37,590 bases of DNA from a virus. The notes below the pieces were generated by a model. That model searched no databases and was not told the origin of the DNA. It was given only the letters and a program-made list of their open reading frames with translations. This document shows positions 1 to 8,371 of this stretch, piece by piece. A program made the translations under genes and the position numbers. Location of the stretch: positions 1 through 37,590 of the IMG/VR virus record IMGVR_UViG_3300048922_000453. One strand, written 5' to 3'. How positions within the stretch are numbered: the stretch's first letter is position 1; each line of letters opens with the position of its first letter.

Positions 1-1131
1 ATGGCTTACTACGTTATTGAAAAAAGAAAGACGACTAAGGGTGAGTTTCGTTATCGCTGTACTGTAGCAGTAAAAAACGAAGGGGTAGTAGTTCACCGTG
101 AAAGAGAGACTTTCTCCAAGCAGTCTGAGGCAAAATCATGGGGTGTCATCAGGGTTGCCGACATCGAAAAGAACGGCATACCTGTTGAGAATAAAAAGAA
201 TGGCACCCTCTTTGGCGATTTGCTGAAGATGTATATCAGCCACCCCAGCATAACTTATAGTGCAAGCAAGGCCTCATCCTTAAGCCTGATTAGTCGCTGC
301 GAAATTTGCAGCGTACCTCTCAAAGACTTCAGCTCAAACACTTTCATAAATCACGCCAAGCTGAGGGCTGACCAAGGTGCCGGCCCTTCAACCATTAGAA
401 ACGATATCACCTTTATCGGTGCTGTCCTGGCTTCGGCATCGCCTATGTTCAACATAGCATTTGATATGGAGTGTTATCGTTCTGCCAAATATCAGATGAG
501 CAAATTGGGGATGATCGCTCACTCTCAAAAAAGAAGCCGCCGACCTACCAAAGATGAAACGGATGCCCTTCTGGTTGCACTTGAAGAGCGGTCGCGTCAT
601 TCATACAAAAAAATTCCATTTCACCGCATTTTTCTTTTTTCGATATTGTCTTGCATGAGGATTGGCGAGGTAACTCGCTTGAGGTGGGATGATATCGATC
701 ATCAGCAGAAAGCCATACTCGTTCGCGATCGTAAGCACCCACGTAAAAAGATGGGTAATCACATGTACGTCGCGCTGCTTGGTGATGCCTGGGACATAGT
801 CATGATGCAGCCTAAAACCAGCGATCTGATTTTTCCCTACAGGCACAAAAGGATTTCAATCGTGTTTGGTGAAGAAAGGAACAAGTTAGGCATTGAAGAC
901 CTTCGATACCATGACCTGCGCAGAGAGGGAGCCAGTAGGCTTTTTGAGGCGGGATTTGTGATCGAGGAAGTAGCCCAAGTAACAGGACACCGTTCACTTA
1001 AGACATTGTGGCAAATATATACAGAACTTTATCCCCGCTCCCTGCATGACCGATTCAAAGAGTTGCAGGATAAAAGAAGCGACCTCATTCCTGACCTTGA
1101 TAAAACACCCGTGAACGCGAGTGTTAAGTAA
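1..1131 (+). CDS. int: Tyrosine recombinase (phage integrase)
   Basis: This 376-residue site-specific recombinase would integrate and excise the prophage. The sequence shows an N-terminal arm-binding/SAM-like region (about 1-170) and a C-terminal catalytic domain. Catalytic residues visible are R220 in CMRIGE, H304-x-x-R307 in HDLRRE, H330 in TGHRS and the probable nucleophile Y340 in QIYTEL. The length is normal for lambda-type integrases. The ATG is the first base of the window, so upstream signals and the att site cannot be seen. The gene lies at the tail end of the prophage and its 3' end points towards the tail genes, so the att site probably lies left of it rather than between it and the tail fibre. 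No frameshift or missing catalytic residue is visible. Confidence 0.95.
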   Translation: MAYYVIEKRKTTKGEFRYRCTVAVKNEGVVVHRERETFSKQSEAKSWGVIRVADIEKNGIPVENKKNGTLFGDLLKMYISHPSITYSASKASSLSLISRCEICSVPLKDFSSNTFINHAKLRADQGAGPSTIRNDITFIGAVLASASPMFNIAFDMECYRSAKYQMSKLGMIAHSQKRSRRPTKDETDALLVALEERSRHSYKKIPFHRIFLFSILSCMRIGEVTRLRWDDIDHQQKAILVRDRKHPRKKMGNHMYVALLGDAWDIVMMQPKTSDLIFPYRHKRISIVFGEERNKLGIEDLRYHDLRREGASRLFEAGFVIEEVAQVTGHRSLKTLWQIYTELYPRSLHDRFKELQDKRSDLIPDLDKTPVNASVK

Positions 1132-1136
1132 GTAAC

Positions 1137-1155
1137 GCCCGGAAGGTGCCGGGCG
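1137..1155. terminator. Possible bidirectional terminator hairpin
   Basis: A 7-bp GC-rich stem (CGCCCGG / CCGGGCG) lies between the 3' end of the integrase and the convergent 3' end of the lipoprotein gene. The flanking T tracts are poor on both strands, so the call rests mainly on position. Confidence 0.4.
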
Positions 1156-1160
1156 GAAAA

Positions 1161-1502
1161 TCATAAGCAGGTTTTGATTGCAGCCTTACGTTTTTCTATG
1201 CCATTTGTGACGTCCAGAGCGCCACGAAGAGAGTAAAAGTTTATCCGCGTCACCTCGCCATCTGCAAATACATCTGCGTTATCTGCTCCAGAAAATACGC
1301 TGTAATACTTACCTGTTTTCTGAGGAATAATTTGATACATAAGTGGATTTTTCTGCCATGCAGCTAAAATGCACTCTTGAGTCTCTTCTGGGGTTTTTGC
1401 CGTCGTATATGACGCTAAAACCTCTTGATCCTCACGATAATTATATGGGTTAGTGCATCCCACTAGCCCCAGAGCTATCAGCGCGACGGCTAAATTTTTC
1501 AT
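1161..1502 (-). CDS. Small lipoprotein of unknown function
   Basis: A 113-residue protein with a clear lipoprotein signal: a KN start, hydrophobic LAVALIALGL and the lipobox LVGC, so Cys is the probable lipidated residue and the mature part is periplasmic. ATG at 1502 is preferred over the TTG one codon upstream because AGGA lies about 7 nt before it. The mature part ends with a cysteine and contains another in TQECILAAW, so a disulfide is possible. It sits between the integrase and the SOS operon at the prophage edge, as lysogenic conversion genes often do. I do not recognise the family. Confidence 0.75.
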   Translation of the reverse strand: MKNLAVALIALGLVGCTNPYNYREDQEVLASYTTAKTPEETQECILAAWQKNPLMYQIIPQKTGKYYSVFSGADNADVFADGEVTRINFYSLRGALDVTNGIEKRKAAIKTCL

Positions 1503-1581
1503 CAATTAATCCTGTCAGTTTTACTTGAGCTCATGCTAACAGAGATACGTCACTATGAGACCTGTTCGATTAGGATAAACC

Positions 1582-1905
1582 TTAAATCGTGGGGCGGCAT
1601 TGTTCATAAACCGACACTATTTCAGCAGTTACTTTGCCCAGCACGATAATCCCTTCCATGCCCTCTCCGTCGATCGTCTCGCCGTCTGAGGTGACAATCC
1701 CTGTACTGAACAATCTGCCCAGTTGCGGGAACTCGCCTATCTGGAAAGCGACCTTGTCGCCCGGCACTGGCTTCAGTGATTTGTCAGCCAGCACAAACCC
1801 GTCAGGCGTCTCAATCAGGATCATGTTGTTGCGGTGAGGCATCAGTACATCGTTCAGGTCGATGCGCCGCTCGATGTAATCGGACGCTGGTGATGGAAAC
1901 CCCAT
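1582..1905 (-). CDS. UmuD'-like protein, pre-cleaved form without catalytic Ser
   Basis: The first 20 residues (MGFPSPASDY then IERRIDLNDV) match UmuD from its auto-cleavage point onward. UmuD is cut between Cys24 and Gly25, and this protein starts Met-Gly-Phe-Pro-Ser-Pro, so it corresponds to UmuD'. The later VPGDKV and IVLGKVTAEIV stretches fit the S24 beta fold. The segment that should carry Ser (GDSM in UmuD) reads ETPDGFVLAD, and the Lys region reads QLGRLFST, so both catalytic residues appear lost. ATG at 1905 is chosen for GAGG 7 nt upstream; an in-frame upstream start overlaps the preceding gene and has no such site. The gene follows a 79-residue gene by two bases under a LexA box. 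No umuC is present. P1 HumD is a known phage UmuD' homologue. Confidence 0.8.
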   Translation of the reverse strand: MGFPSPASDYIERRIDLNDVLMPHRNNMILIETPDGFVLADKSLKPVPGDKVAFQIGEFPQLGRLFSTGIVTSDGETIDGEGMEGIIVLGKVTAEIVSVYEQCRPTI

Positions 1906-1907
1906 AA

Positions 1908-2147
1908 TTACCTCACGTATCCCATGTTGCGTAACGACCACGTTTTATTCTCGGTCTCCTCTGTGACCAGTTCGAAGAAGAAATTCTGGTAACGCCTAAT
2001 CCACCGGTTGCACTCCTGCAGCGTCCACACGTGATTAACGTCATCCAACCGCTTCTGGAATGCCGCAGTGGTGACAATCTGACGCCCCCGGCCGTCCTTC
2101 GTTATCGCTCCAGTGAACGCCGCGTGTATGTCACTCTCTCTCGCCAT
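1908..2147 (-). CDS. SOS-operon small protein, unknown function
   Basis: A 79-residue protein starting MARESDIHAAF, with a Trp-rich middle (VWTLQECNRWIRRYQ) that could be a small helical nucleic-acid or protein-binding fold. The start at 2147 has a perfect AGGAGG Shine-Dalgarno; the longer reading frame to 2195 would run through the LexA box and is rejected. It is the first gene of a two-gene operon with the UmuD'-like gene 2 bp downstream, so the two are probably co-translated and induced after DNA damage. I do not recognise a named family. Confidence 0.75.
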   Translation of the reverse strand: MARESDIHAAFTGAITKDGRGRQIVTTAAFQKRLDDVNHVWTLQECNRWIRRYQNFFFELVTEETENKTWSLRNMGYVR

Positions 2148-2168
2148 GATAAATCCTCCTCTGATAAA

Positions 2169-2188
2169 TACTGTATGTATAAACAGTA
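2169..2188 (-). promoter_or_regulatory. LexA (SOS) box
   Basis: TACTGTATGTATAAACAGTA matches the Escherichia coli LexA consensus TACTGTATATATATACAGTA at 18 of 20 positions, with both CTGT/ACAG half-sites intact. It lies 21 bp upstream of the chosen start of the 79-residue gene, where it would block that operon's promoter. Confidence 0.9.
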
Positions 2189-2340
2189 ATATCAATCGGT
2201 ACTTTTGATCAAGGCGGAGCGGTGGCCAGATTTGTAAAGGCTTTGAGGTGACAGGGTTTTTAGTTGGCGCAGGCGGTGGGGAGTGACTAATCTCAAATGA
2301 CCCACCCCGCAGCCTGCTTAGACTGGCGCGGTCTGTAGCT

Positions 2341-2362
2341 GCCCCGTCGCCGGGGCTTTTTT
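2341..2362 (+). terminator. Rightward intrinsic terminator with no visible upstream gene
   Basis: The stem GCCCCG/CGGGGC with loop TCGC is followed by TTTTTT. It reads rightward, but no rightward gene precedes it; the interval 2189-2340 holds no convincing coding sequence. It may end an unannotated small RNA. Confidence 0.65.
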
Positions 2363-3617
2363 ATGACCCCTGCTGATCGTTACTTTCAGGTATTGCGCCG
2401 GGCTCATCTACCGGAGCTTCTTCTTTGGAATAAACCTCAACACGCAGGTCCACCCAGCGTCCAGCAGGTATGTCTATTGGTGCACCATCTTCATATCCCG
2501 TCACTTCGTTACGCGCAAAGGCTGGCGCTGAGCTATGCTGACGATGGAACGTCTTGATAAGCAGGTCGCCTGATACACCCACTTCGTAATCGACCCATAA
2601 CAATGCAAGGTCGTTGCGATCTTTAGGCAGACCGATACCACCATCAGGACCGCCCCATGCAGCATCTGAGTTAAATCCCTGCGTGCCTGTAATGCGATAT
2701 ACACCTTCACTGACGTGCTCAGAGGTCACTCCGCTGGCCTGGTCGTTAACTTCGCATGTCCCATCGGAGAACAGCTTTACGATTGGCGAAGCGCGTTTGA
2801 TAAAGCCGTTACTGTCGACAGTTGTATTGCGTGAATGCCAGAGCTTCGACCATCCCTTCCAGCCCTGATAACCGGGATAAGCAGAGTTTCTGGAGTTAAG
2901 CCAGTAATCACCTGATGATCCCCATGTGCTCGCTATAGCTGTACCTACGTTAGCGTTAGGTGACGGGAAGTAGTTAACAAGGGAATACTGAGAAGGTGCA
3001 TCCCAAGGGCTTACTGTATTTGGAGTGTCCGCATGAAGCTTCATGCCTAAGTCGAGCGTAGAGGAGAAACTCCCATACCAGTCATTTCCGGAGCCCTCAG
3101 TGAGTACGCGAGCTGTTGTAGCTGCAAGATTCGTTCTGGCTGTTTTCTTATCGGCAACGCTGTTCAGGTTGTCCTGCTTTGTGAGCACATCGGAAGAATT
3201 AGCCTTGTTTCCTAGCTGAGTCGATAAGTAGTTCCAGCCGGGACCGCTGAACTGGCTGCCATCAGGAAGAGTGACTGTGATATTTCCACTCGCGCTATAT
3301 ACCTGTTGCCAGTTTGCCTTATCAAGATTTAGCCCCCGAATGGCCTTAGCTACATCTGCTGCTACCTGTGCCGTAATGGCTACCAGGGCAGAGTTTGGCA
3401 AAGCCGTCCATGCTACCCCTGATGCAGTCGGGCCGTTATATGCCGTAGTAAGTGTCACACTCGTAGCTGAGTTAACTGACTGCACGCCCAGCGTGTATGT
3501 CACACCTCCAACAACCGTGACAATGAAATCGTTAGCTTTAAGCTCTGCTGTAAATGATGTCCCGGTTCCGGTGACCGCGGTTGAATTATTAGTTAGTGCA
3601 ATAGTGCCTGCTGGCAT
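2361..3617 (-). CDS. Tail fibre protein
   Basis: This 418-residue structural protein probably makes the side or terminal tail fibre that binds the host surface. The N-terminus (MPAGTIALTN, then GTGTSFTAEL) is a common tail-fibre attachment domain in lambdoid prophages. Residues about 170-265 (YGSFSSTLDLG to WKGWSKLWHS) resemble a pyocin-knob-like fibre module, and the C-terminal 140 residues form a separate region rich in Gly and Asp. GGAG sits 6 nt before the ATG. A leftward terminator precedes the gene, so late transcription must read through it or the fibre has its own promoter. No tail fibre assembly chaperone (Tfa) is visible next to it. Confidence 0.85.
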   Translation of the reverse strand: MPAGTIALTNNSTAVTGTGTSFTAELKANDFIVTVVGGVTYTLGVQSVNSATSVTLTTAYNGPTASGVAWTALPNSALVAITAQVAADVAKAIRGLNLDKANWQQVYSASGNITVTLPDGSQFSGPGWNYLSTQLGNKANSSDVLTKQDNLNSVADKKTARTNLAATTARVLTEGSGNDWYGSFSSTLDLGMKLHADTPNTVSPWDAPSQYSLVNYFPSPNANVGTAIASTWGSSGDYWLNSRNSAYPGYQGWKGWSKLWHSRNTTVDSNGFIKRASPIVKLFSDGTCEVNDQASGVTSEHVSEGVYRITGTQGFNSDAAWGGPDGGIGLPKDRNDLALLWVDYEVGVSGDLLIKTFHRQHSSAPAFARNEVTGYEDGAPIDIPAGRWVDLRVEVYSKEEAPVDEPGAIPESNDQQGS

Positions 3618-3634
3618 AGCTTTCTCCGGGCAAT

Positions 3635-3660
3635 AAAAAACCCGGCGCGGTGGCCGGGTT
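3635..3660 (-). terminator. Leftward intrinsic terminator upstream of the tail fibre
   Basis: An 8-bp stem AACCCGGC/GCCGGGTT is followed on the minus strand by a run of six T. It lies between the Cor-like gene and the tail fibre start and would end the Cor transcript. Confidence 0.85.
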
Positions 3661-3679
3661 CATTGATTTGAGTTATTTA

Positions 3680-3904
3680 CTATTTATCGCAGGTGCTTTC
3701 GTTGAAGTTTGACTTCGAAACCCACTTCCATCCGAATGGATTACCCGCGTAGTACTGTGTCTGATTGGCGACTTTCTTAATTCCATAAACCGGGACGACA
3801 ACGTCCTGACCGCCTATCCGGGCGGTTGCAGAGCACTGCTGGGGTGGCAAAGTCTGACAACCTGCGAGAGCGGATACGGCCAGACATAACAAAATCTTTT
3901 TCAT
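3680..3904 (-). CDS. cor: Cor-like phage exclusion lipoprotein
   Basis: A 74-residue lipoprotein with signal MKKILLCLAVSALAGC, so the lipidated Cys follows an LAG lipobox. The mature part has the features I associate with Cor of phi80/mEp167-type phages: CSATARIGGQDV, a TQYYAGNPFGW segment and a C-terminal Cys. Cor blocks FhuA-dependent phage adsorption, protecting the lysogen and newly released virions. The start at 3904 is preferred to an ATG 9 nt upstream because GGAA spaces correctly. Its place next to the tail fibre and its own terminator are typical. The family assignment is by recall of sequence, not by a search. Confidence 0.75.
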   Translation of the reverse strand: MKKILLCLAVSALAGCQTLPPQQCSATARIGGQDVVVPVYGIKKVANQTQYYAGNPFGWKWVSKSNFNESTCDK

Positions 3905-3992
3905 AATTTCCATCCTTGTTTAATTTATCCCTCTTATACATTCACATCTTAAACACATCAAACAAATTGATGGATTTCAAAGATCGATTAAT

Positions 3993-4664
3993 TTAATAGC
4001 GACTGACATCCACGGCAAATATTCTGTTCCTGAAGTTCGTGTAGGTGACGTTGCCGGTGCCACCAGCAGGGGTTCCCTTGTCGAGCACGGAGCCTAGAGC
4101 AGACGTTGACCCATTGAAAATAGATCGCGCATAGAAAAGCGACTGAAAGGGATAGTTTTGCGCTCCCTGATTGATCACGCCATTAATCACCCCGGTCATA
4201 ACAGGGCTGACTGCCCATCGACCTGAAAGAGATTGCGAAATGTTATATCCGGCAGAGTCAGCGCCTTCCGTGCCGAGGCTTTGCACATTGCTCAGCACTT
4301 TCGACAGATTGTGAATAATGCAACGTCTCGGGCTGGCATTATCAAAAATGGCAATCCCGTATGCAGGCGGAGTCTGGTACTGGTAGCCGAAGATATAAAG
4401 AGTGATGACCGCGGACGTTGAATTACCTCCGTAAGTGAGAATACCTTGACCGGATGAATCTCTTGAATAGAAGGCATATCCATCGGCTCCGGTCAGGTCG
4501 TAGTAGAAAAGCCTCACCACCGAATCATTTGGGTGAATTACTGATGAGCCCAATCCGCCCGCGGGAATGCTGAAGCTCATTTTCCCAATCAGCGTCAAAG
4601 GCATTGTTCCTTTAATATAAAAAGGATTGCCCGCATCGTCAGTCAGAGCGACGCCAAATTCCAT
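3993..4664 (-). CDS. Tail tip/fibre-associated protein (DUF6453-like)
   Basis: A 223-residue protein starting MEFGVALTDDAGNPFYIKG and ending FRNRIFAVDVSRY. It is rich in Gly, Ser and aromatic beta-strand patterns, with no signal peptide or membrane segment. It follows the J gene and a 103-residue gene in the same direction, where HK97-like phages carry small proteins that associate with the tail tip or fibre. I place it tentatively with the DUF6453 type of phage proteins. Its exact role is unknown. Confidence 0.65.
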   Translation of the reverse strand: MEFGVALTDDAGNPFYIKGTMPLTLIGKMSFSIPAGGLGSSVIHPNDSVVRLFYYDLTGADGYAFYSRDSSGQGILTYGGNSTSAVITLYIFGYQYQTPPAYGIAIFDNASPRRCIIHNLSKVLSNVQSLGTEGADSAGYNISQSLSGRWAVSPVMTGVINGVINQGAQNYPFQSLFYARSIFNGSTSALGSVLDKGTPAGGTGNVTYTNFRNRIFAVDVSRY

Positions 4665-4666
4665 GT

Positions 4667-4978
4667 TTACTTCCTGACAAAGAAAAGAAAGGTACCTGCA
4701 AAGGCCTGGAGAGAACCGGCAGAATAGTCTGTATCACCCGCCGCAACTATCGTGGCGGTGTTGCCTGATATACTTATCCTTCTTCGGCCTTGTGGCGGTG
4801 CGTCCATATTGGCCTGAAAGTTGTAGTCCAGAACATACCCGGGCGGAACAGCAAATGTGAAACTTCCGCTTTTCTGGCCGTTTGTAACCACTAGCGTCCC
4901 TGCTGATAGTATTCTCACTATCCCTGTGTTTGTGTCTCTGCCAGCTGAATCCCATGTTCCGAACCCCCATTTAGCCAT
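4667..4978 (-). CDS. Small tail protein downstream of J
   Basis: A 103-residue beta-rich protein (FGTWDSAGRDTNTG near the start, GTFLFFVRK at the end). Its ATG overlaps the J stop codon in a TGATG junction, so it is translationally coupled to J. The 223-residue gene follows after 2 bp. This arrangement indicates a virion or tail-tip accessory role, but I do not recognise a defined family. Confidence 0.7.
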   Translation of the reverse strand: MAKWGFGTWDSAGRDTNTGIVRILSAGTLVVTNGQKSGSFTFAVPPGYVLDYNFQANMDAPPQGRRRISISGNTATIVAAGDTDYSAGSLQAFAGTFLFFVRK

Positions 4979-7900
4979 CAGAATACTCCCGTCAGCCTTC
5001 CTACTTGGACTAGTGATCCGTCAGCTGATAAAACTGAAAGGCCGGTGCTCTCAAGCTTGCAGCGCCCCTCTCCCGCAACTGAACCATTCATTGAAAATGT
5101 TCCATCTTTATTAAGATTCCATCCAGTAGTTCCGGCCACGTAGTTAGTAGACTGGATGTAGGCAGCGATCATGGCGCTTGTAATAGTCGCTTCACCGATG
5201 AATGCCTGATTGATGATGGTCTGCCCGTTCTGAATGGCAAAGAAGGTCTTCGGTGTTGCACCTACCTGCGACATTACGGCAAAGCGGTCAGCCAGAAACA
5301 GCACCTGCGTCTGCATGCCGGAAGGACTGTTCTCTACGCCAATCCCCATGCCAGCCGCATACTGGCGACCGTTGCTGTCCACGGCGACTTTTACTGAGTA
5401 CTGTGCTGATAGCTTGCCGTTGGTGTCAGCCAGCGCCGTCGAGGTCTGCTGAACAACTGCGGTGTTCTGGTCTACCGTCGCCTGTATCTGTTCAAACTTC
5501 TGAGCATAGGCTTGCTCATTTGTGGCAAGAGTCTGTTTTACCGTCAGAATGTCTGCGCGGTTTTTGCCCGACTCAGCCATCTGATGATCAACAGTTGCGT
5601 CGAGGTTCAGCGCATTCTGCAGCATGGCATCGATGTTGGTATCGACTTTGGCAATGAGCTGCTTACCGGCATCCGTCTTGAGAACCTGCTCTGTGATGTC
5701 GCCCAGCAACGCGGTCGCATCAACACTGCTGGCCCCTTCGACAAACTTCGTCCAGTCGCCAGTATTGCCTATACGATCCACCAGCCGGGCGCGGTACCAC
5801 CGGCGAACGCCAGCGGGCATGGGTCCGTGCTGGTAGCTGACGCCGGGATACGGAACATAAGCCAGAAACTGCGGATTCTGCCCGTCTGCCGTTGTTGCCA
5901 CCTGAACCTCTGTGTAGGAGGTATCACCGGAACCATCAGGAAACGCCCACGTCACGTCAATCGCCCATACCACGTTATCGGTGGCACGGAGATTAACCGG
6001 AGTACCTGGCTTACCAGCCTTGCCCGTCAGCGAAGTTGAGTCAGCATAACCCCACGGAGAAGAAATCTCTGCCGCGTTAACGCCGCGCACTCGCACATCA
6101 TAAACGCCGGTATAGATACCCTGAATGCTGAAACCCTGTGCGCTGGTCTGGCTGACGTTTACCCAGTCGCCCTTATCCTTGCGCCACTGAGCCACGTAGC
6201 TGATAGCGCCCTCAACACGATCCCATGTTACCTGCATCGAGGAGACAGAAAGACCTTGCTCAACAAAGCTGACTTCGCTGATTGTGATGTTGGCAGGTGC
6301 CTTCAGCACACTTATGGGCGTGACGGTGATTGGAGCTGGCTCAATGCGCACACCATCGTCAATGTAGCGGTACTTATTCGGGTCGTGCTGCACACCGGTA
6401 ATGGTAAACGTCCCGTCATCGTTCCCGGCTACTGAGGTGATGCGGAAATACTGGATTGCCAGATTATAGCTGTCGATAGCCCATACCGCTCCCGCCACCG
6501 GCGTGATACGGAAAGAGGTGTTAACGCTGACCGTTTTCTTATCCGCGCTGATGCTGCCGATCGTCCGGGTCTGTGCGGTACCATCCGGCAGGTTTACCAC
6601 CAGCCGATCACCTGCTGCATAATCAACCTGGCGGTCCAGCGTGATGCGCAGGCCGTTAACCGAGCTGATGCGGCCACCGTTCTGTTTACCGCTGCGGAAT
6701 GGGTCTGCCACACCGATAATCTCAGCGGGAATAGGAATGTAACCGTCCAGGCCGACGCCAAATGAAACCGTACCATCTTTGGCGTTGGAGAGAATAGCCC
6801 ACCGCCCGCGTCGATGTGCTTCGCTCTGTGACGTGCAGCCGATGGCTGTCAGGCTCATCTCGCGAACGCCGTAGCGCTGCACCAGATCGGAATCGTAAAC
6901 GCCTTCAACGGTGTCAGAATAGTGATTGACCGGATCGGACCAGCTCGACTGGCATGACGTATAGCGGTTTTTGTAGCTGCCGCCCGCATAAGTGAACAGA
7001 CCATCGATAACGTTCGCCGCGTGGTAAACGAAATCAACATCAACGTTGCCGTCAGAGTCAACCTGCGGCACGTCAGCATTGACGAAAATCTGGCTGTTGC
7101 CCCAGAACGTAATGCCACGGAATATCGCCGCAATGTCCTTCAGAACAGTATACGCATCCTGCTGACTCTGTATGAACACGTTACAGGTAAAGCGCGGCTC
7201 CGTTCCGCCTGCGCCGTCAGACACCATCTGATCGCAGTACTGCGAAATACTGTAAAGCTCCCACTTGTCGATCATGGTGGCATCGACACGCGTCCCCATA
7301 CCAAATATTTTATCCAGCACCAGGTCATAGAAAATCCATGCCGGGTTATCGGTATAGGCGTATTTGAAATCACCCTGCCACGTTCCGGCATAACTACGTG
7401 AAACAGGATCATAGGTTGTCGGCACGCGAACCAGCCGCCCTTTTGGCTTGCACGTTACTTTTGGTGCCTGACCGCTGAACTGACTGGCATCAACCTCGAT
7501 ATACAGCAGCGCGGTATTGGGGTAGCGCAGTTTGCTGTCGATGACCTCTGCGAACGAAAAAACTTTGAAAGCGTTAATAAGCTTTGATGATGAGGAATCA
7601 GCGGTAATTCTACGCACCCTGACTGACCAGCCAGATGTGGCTTTAGGTAAGTCGATGCGATGATCGCGCTGATATTCAGACGTAGTTTTACCGTCAAACC
7701 TTCCGTCCACCACCGTGACCCATGAACCACCGTCAGTTGAGAGATCAATGGCATACTGCGTTACGGTACCGACCATATCGCCATTGTCTTTATACTGATA
7801 CTGAACCGGCAAGCTCAGCTTAATGCGAACGGCATCCAGTGCCAGATTGGTAAACTGGCGGGTCCAGGCGATTGCCTGCGTTACTGCAACTCCAACAGAA

Positions 7901-8196
7901 AGCTCATTATCGACTTCAGGCATACCCTGAATATAGGTCTGGTCCTGCGTACCTTTACGCCAGTCCCACACTACGCCGGTGAAGTTGTAGGTGCCGTCTT
8001 CGTTCGCCAGTTGGGTGTCGTTCAGGTAAATCTGTTGCGCGGTTAAATCACCCTGAATCTCACCCTCTGATATAGCCAGCAGCATTTTTAATTTTGCGAT
8101 AGAAAGCAGATCATCTGGCTGTTCGACCGGAGTATGAGCGCTGCCACCGCCACCACCCTTACTGCCCTGAATCACGGCACCTTCGAGAAGACGCAT
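4978..8196 (-). CDS. J: Host specificity protein J (central tail fibre)
   Basis: This 1072-residue protein forms the tail tip and receptor-binding central fibre. The N-terminal region (MRLLEGAVIQGSKGGGGG, then LLAISEGEIQGD) is characteristic of lambda J-family proteins. Residues about 620-830 contain two fibronectin-III-like segments (ITISEVSFVEQG and GTPVNLRATDNVVWAIDVTW). A helical stretch about 850-930 precedes a DUF1983-like C-terminus with YAAGMGIGVENS and FAIQNGQTIINQAFIG. The length is close to lambda J (about 1130). It has a terminator and an inverted moron immediately upstream, so late transcription must antiterminate to reach it. No break is visible. Confidence 0.95.
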   Translation of the reverse strand: MRLLEGAVIQGSKGGGGGSAHTPVEQPDDLLSIAKLKMLLAISEGEIQGDLTAQQIYLNDTQLANEDGTYNFTGVVWDWRKGTQDQTYIQGMPEVDNELSVGVAVTQAIAWTRQFTNLALDAVRIKLSLPVQYQYKDNGDMVGTVTQYAIDLSTDGGSWVTVVDGRFDGKTTSEYQRDHRIDLPKATSGWSVRVRRITADSSSSKLINAFKVFSFAEVIDSKLRYPNTALLYIEVDASQFSGQAPKVTCKPKGRLVRVPTTYDPVSRSYAGTWQGDFKYAYTDNPAWIFYDLVLDKIFGMGTRVDATMIDKWELYSISQYCDQMVSDGAGGTEPRFTCNVFIQSQQDAYTVLKDIAAIFRGITFWGNSQIFVNADVPQVDSDGNVDVDFVYHAANVIDGLFTYAGGSYKNRYTSCQSSWSDPVNHYSDTVEGVYDSDLVQRYGVREMSLTAIGCTSQSEAHRRGRWAILSNAKDGTVSFGVGLDGYIPIPAEIIGVADPFRSGKQNGGRISSVNGLRITLDRQVDYAAGDRLVVNLPDGTAQTRTIGSISADKKTVSVNTSFRITPVAGAVWAIDSYNLAIQYFRITSVAGNDDGTFTITGVQHDPNKYRYIDDGVRIEPAPITVTPISVLKAPANITISEVSFVEQGLSVSSMQVTWDRVEGAISYVAQWRKDKGDWVNVSQTSAQGFSIQGIYTGVYDVRVRGVNAAEISSPWGYADSTSLTGKAGKPGTPVNLRATDNVVWAIDVTWAFPDGSGDTSYTEVQVATTADGQNPQFLAYVPYPGVSYQHGPMPAGVRRWYRARLVDRIGNTGDWTKFVEGASSVDATALLGDITEQVLKTDAGKQLIAKVDTNIDAMLQNALNLDATVDHQMAESGKNRADILTVKQTLATNEQAYAQKFEQIQATVDQNTAVVQQTSTALADTNGKLSAQYSVKVAVDSNGRQYAAGMGIGVENSPSGMQTQVLFLADRFAVMSQVGATPKTFFAIQNGQTIINQAFIGEATITSAMIAAYIQSTNYVAGTTGWNLNKDGTFSMNGSVAGEGRCKLESTGLSVLSADGSLVQVGRLTGVF

Positions 8197-8207
8197 ATTT
8201 CCCCCAT

Positions 8208-8231
8208 AAAAAAACCACCGGAAGGTGGTTT
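8208..8231 (-). terminator. Leftward intrinsic terminator upstream of J
   Basis: Stem AAACCACC/GGTGGTTT with loop TTCC is followed on the minus strand by a run of T. It separates J from the moron interval and would stop leftward transcripts not modified by Q. Confidence 0.85.
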
Positions 8232-8371
8232 CATTTAGTCACTGTTAAAATATCAGGATTTTTCTTATTTACTTAAGTATGTATGATTAATCGAAATGCA
8301 ACCCAGCAAGTCCTTATCAAAGGCCAAAAGACCATTACAGAGGACTGAAAACTTCAGGGAGAAAAATTTTC

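Noticed and set aside
5512-6039. 175-codon plus-strand frame inside J
   Set aside because: Antisense shadow of J; no family resemblance and no ribosome-binding site.
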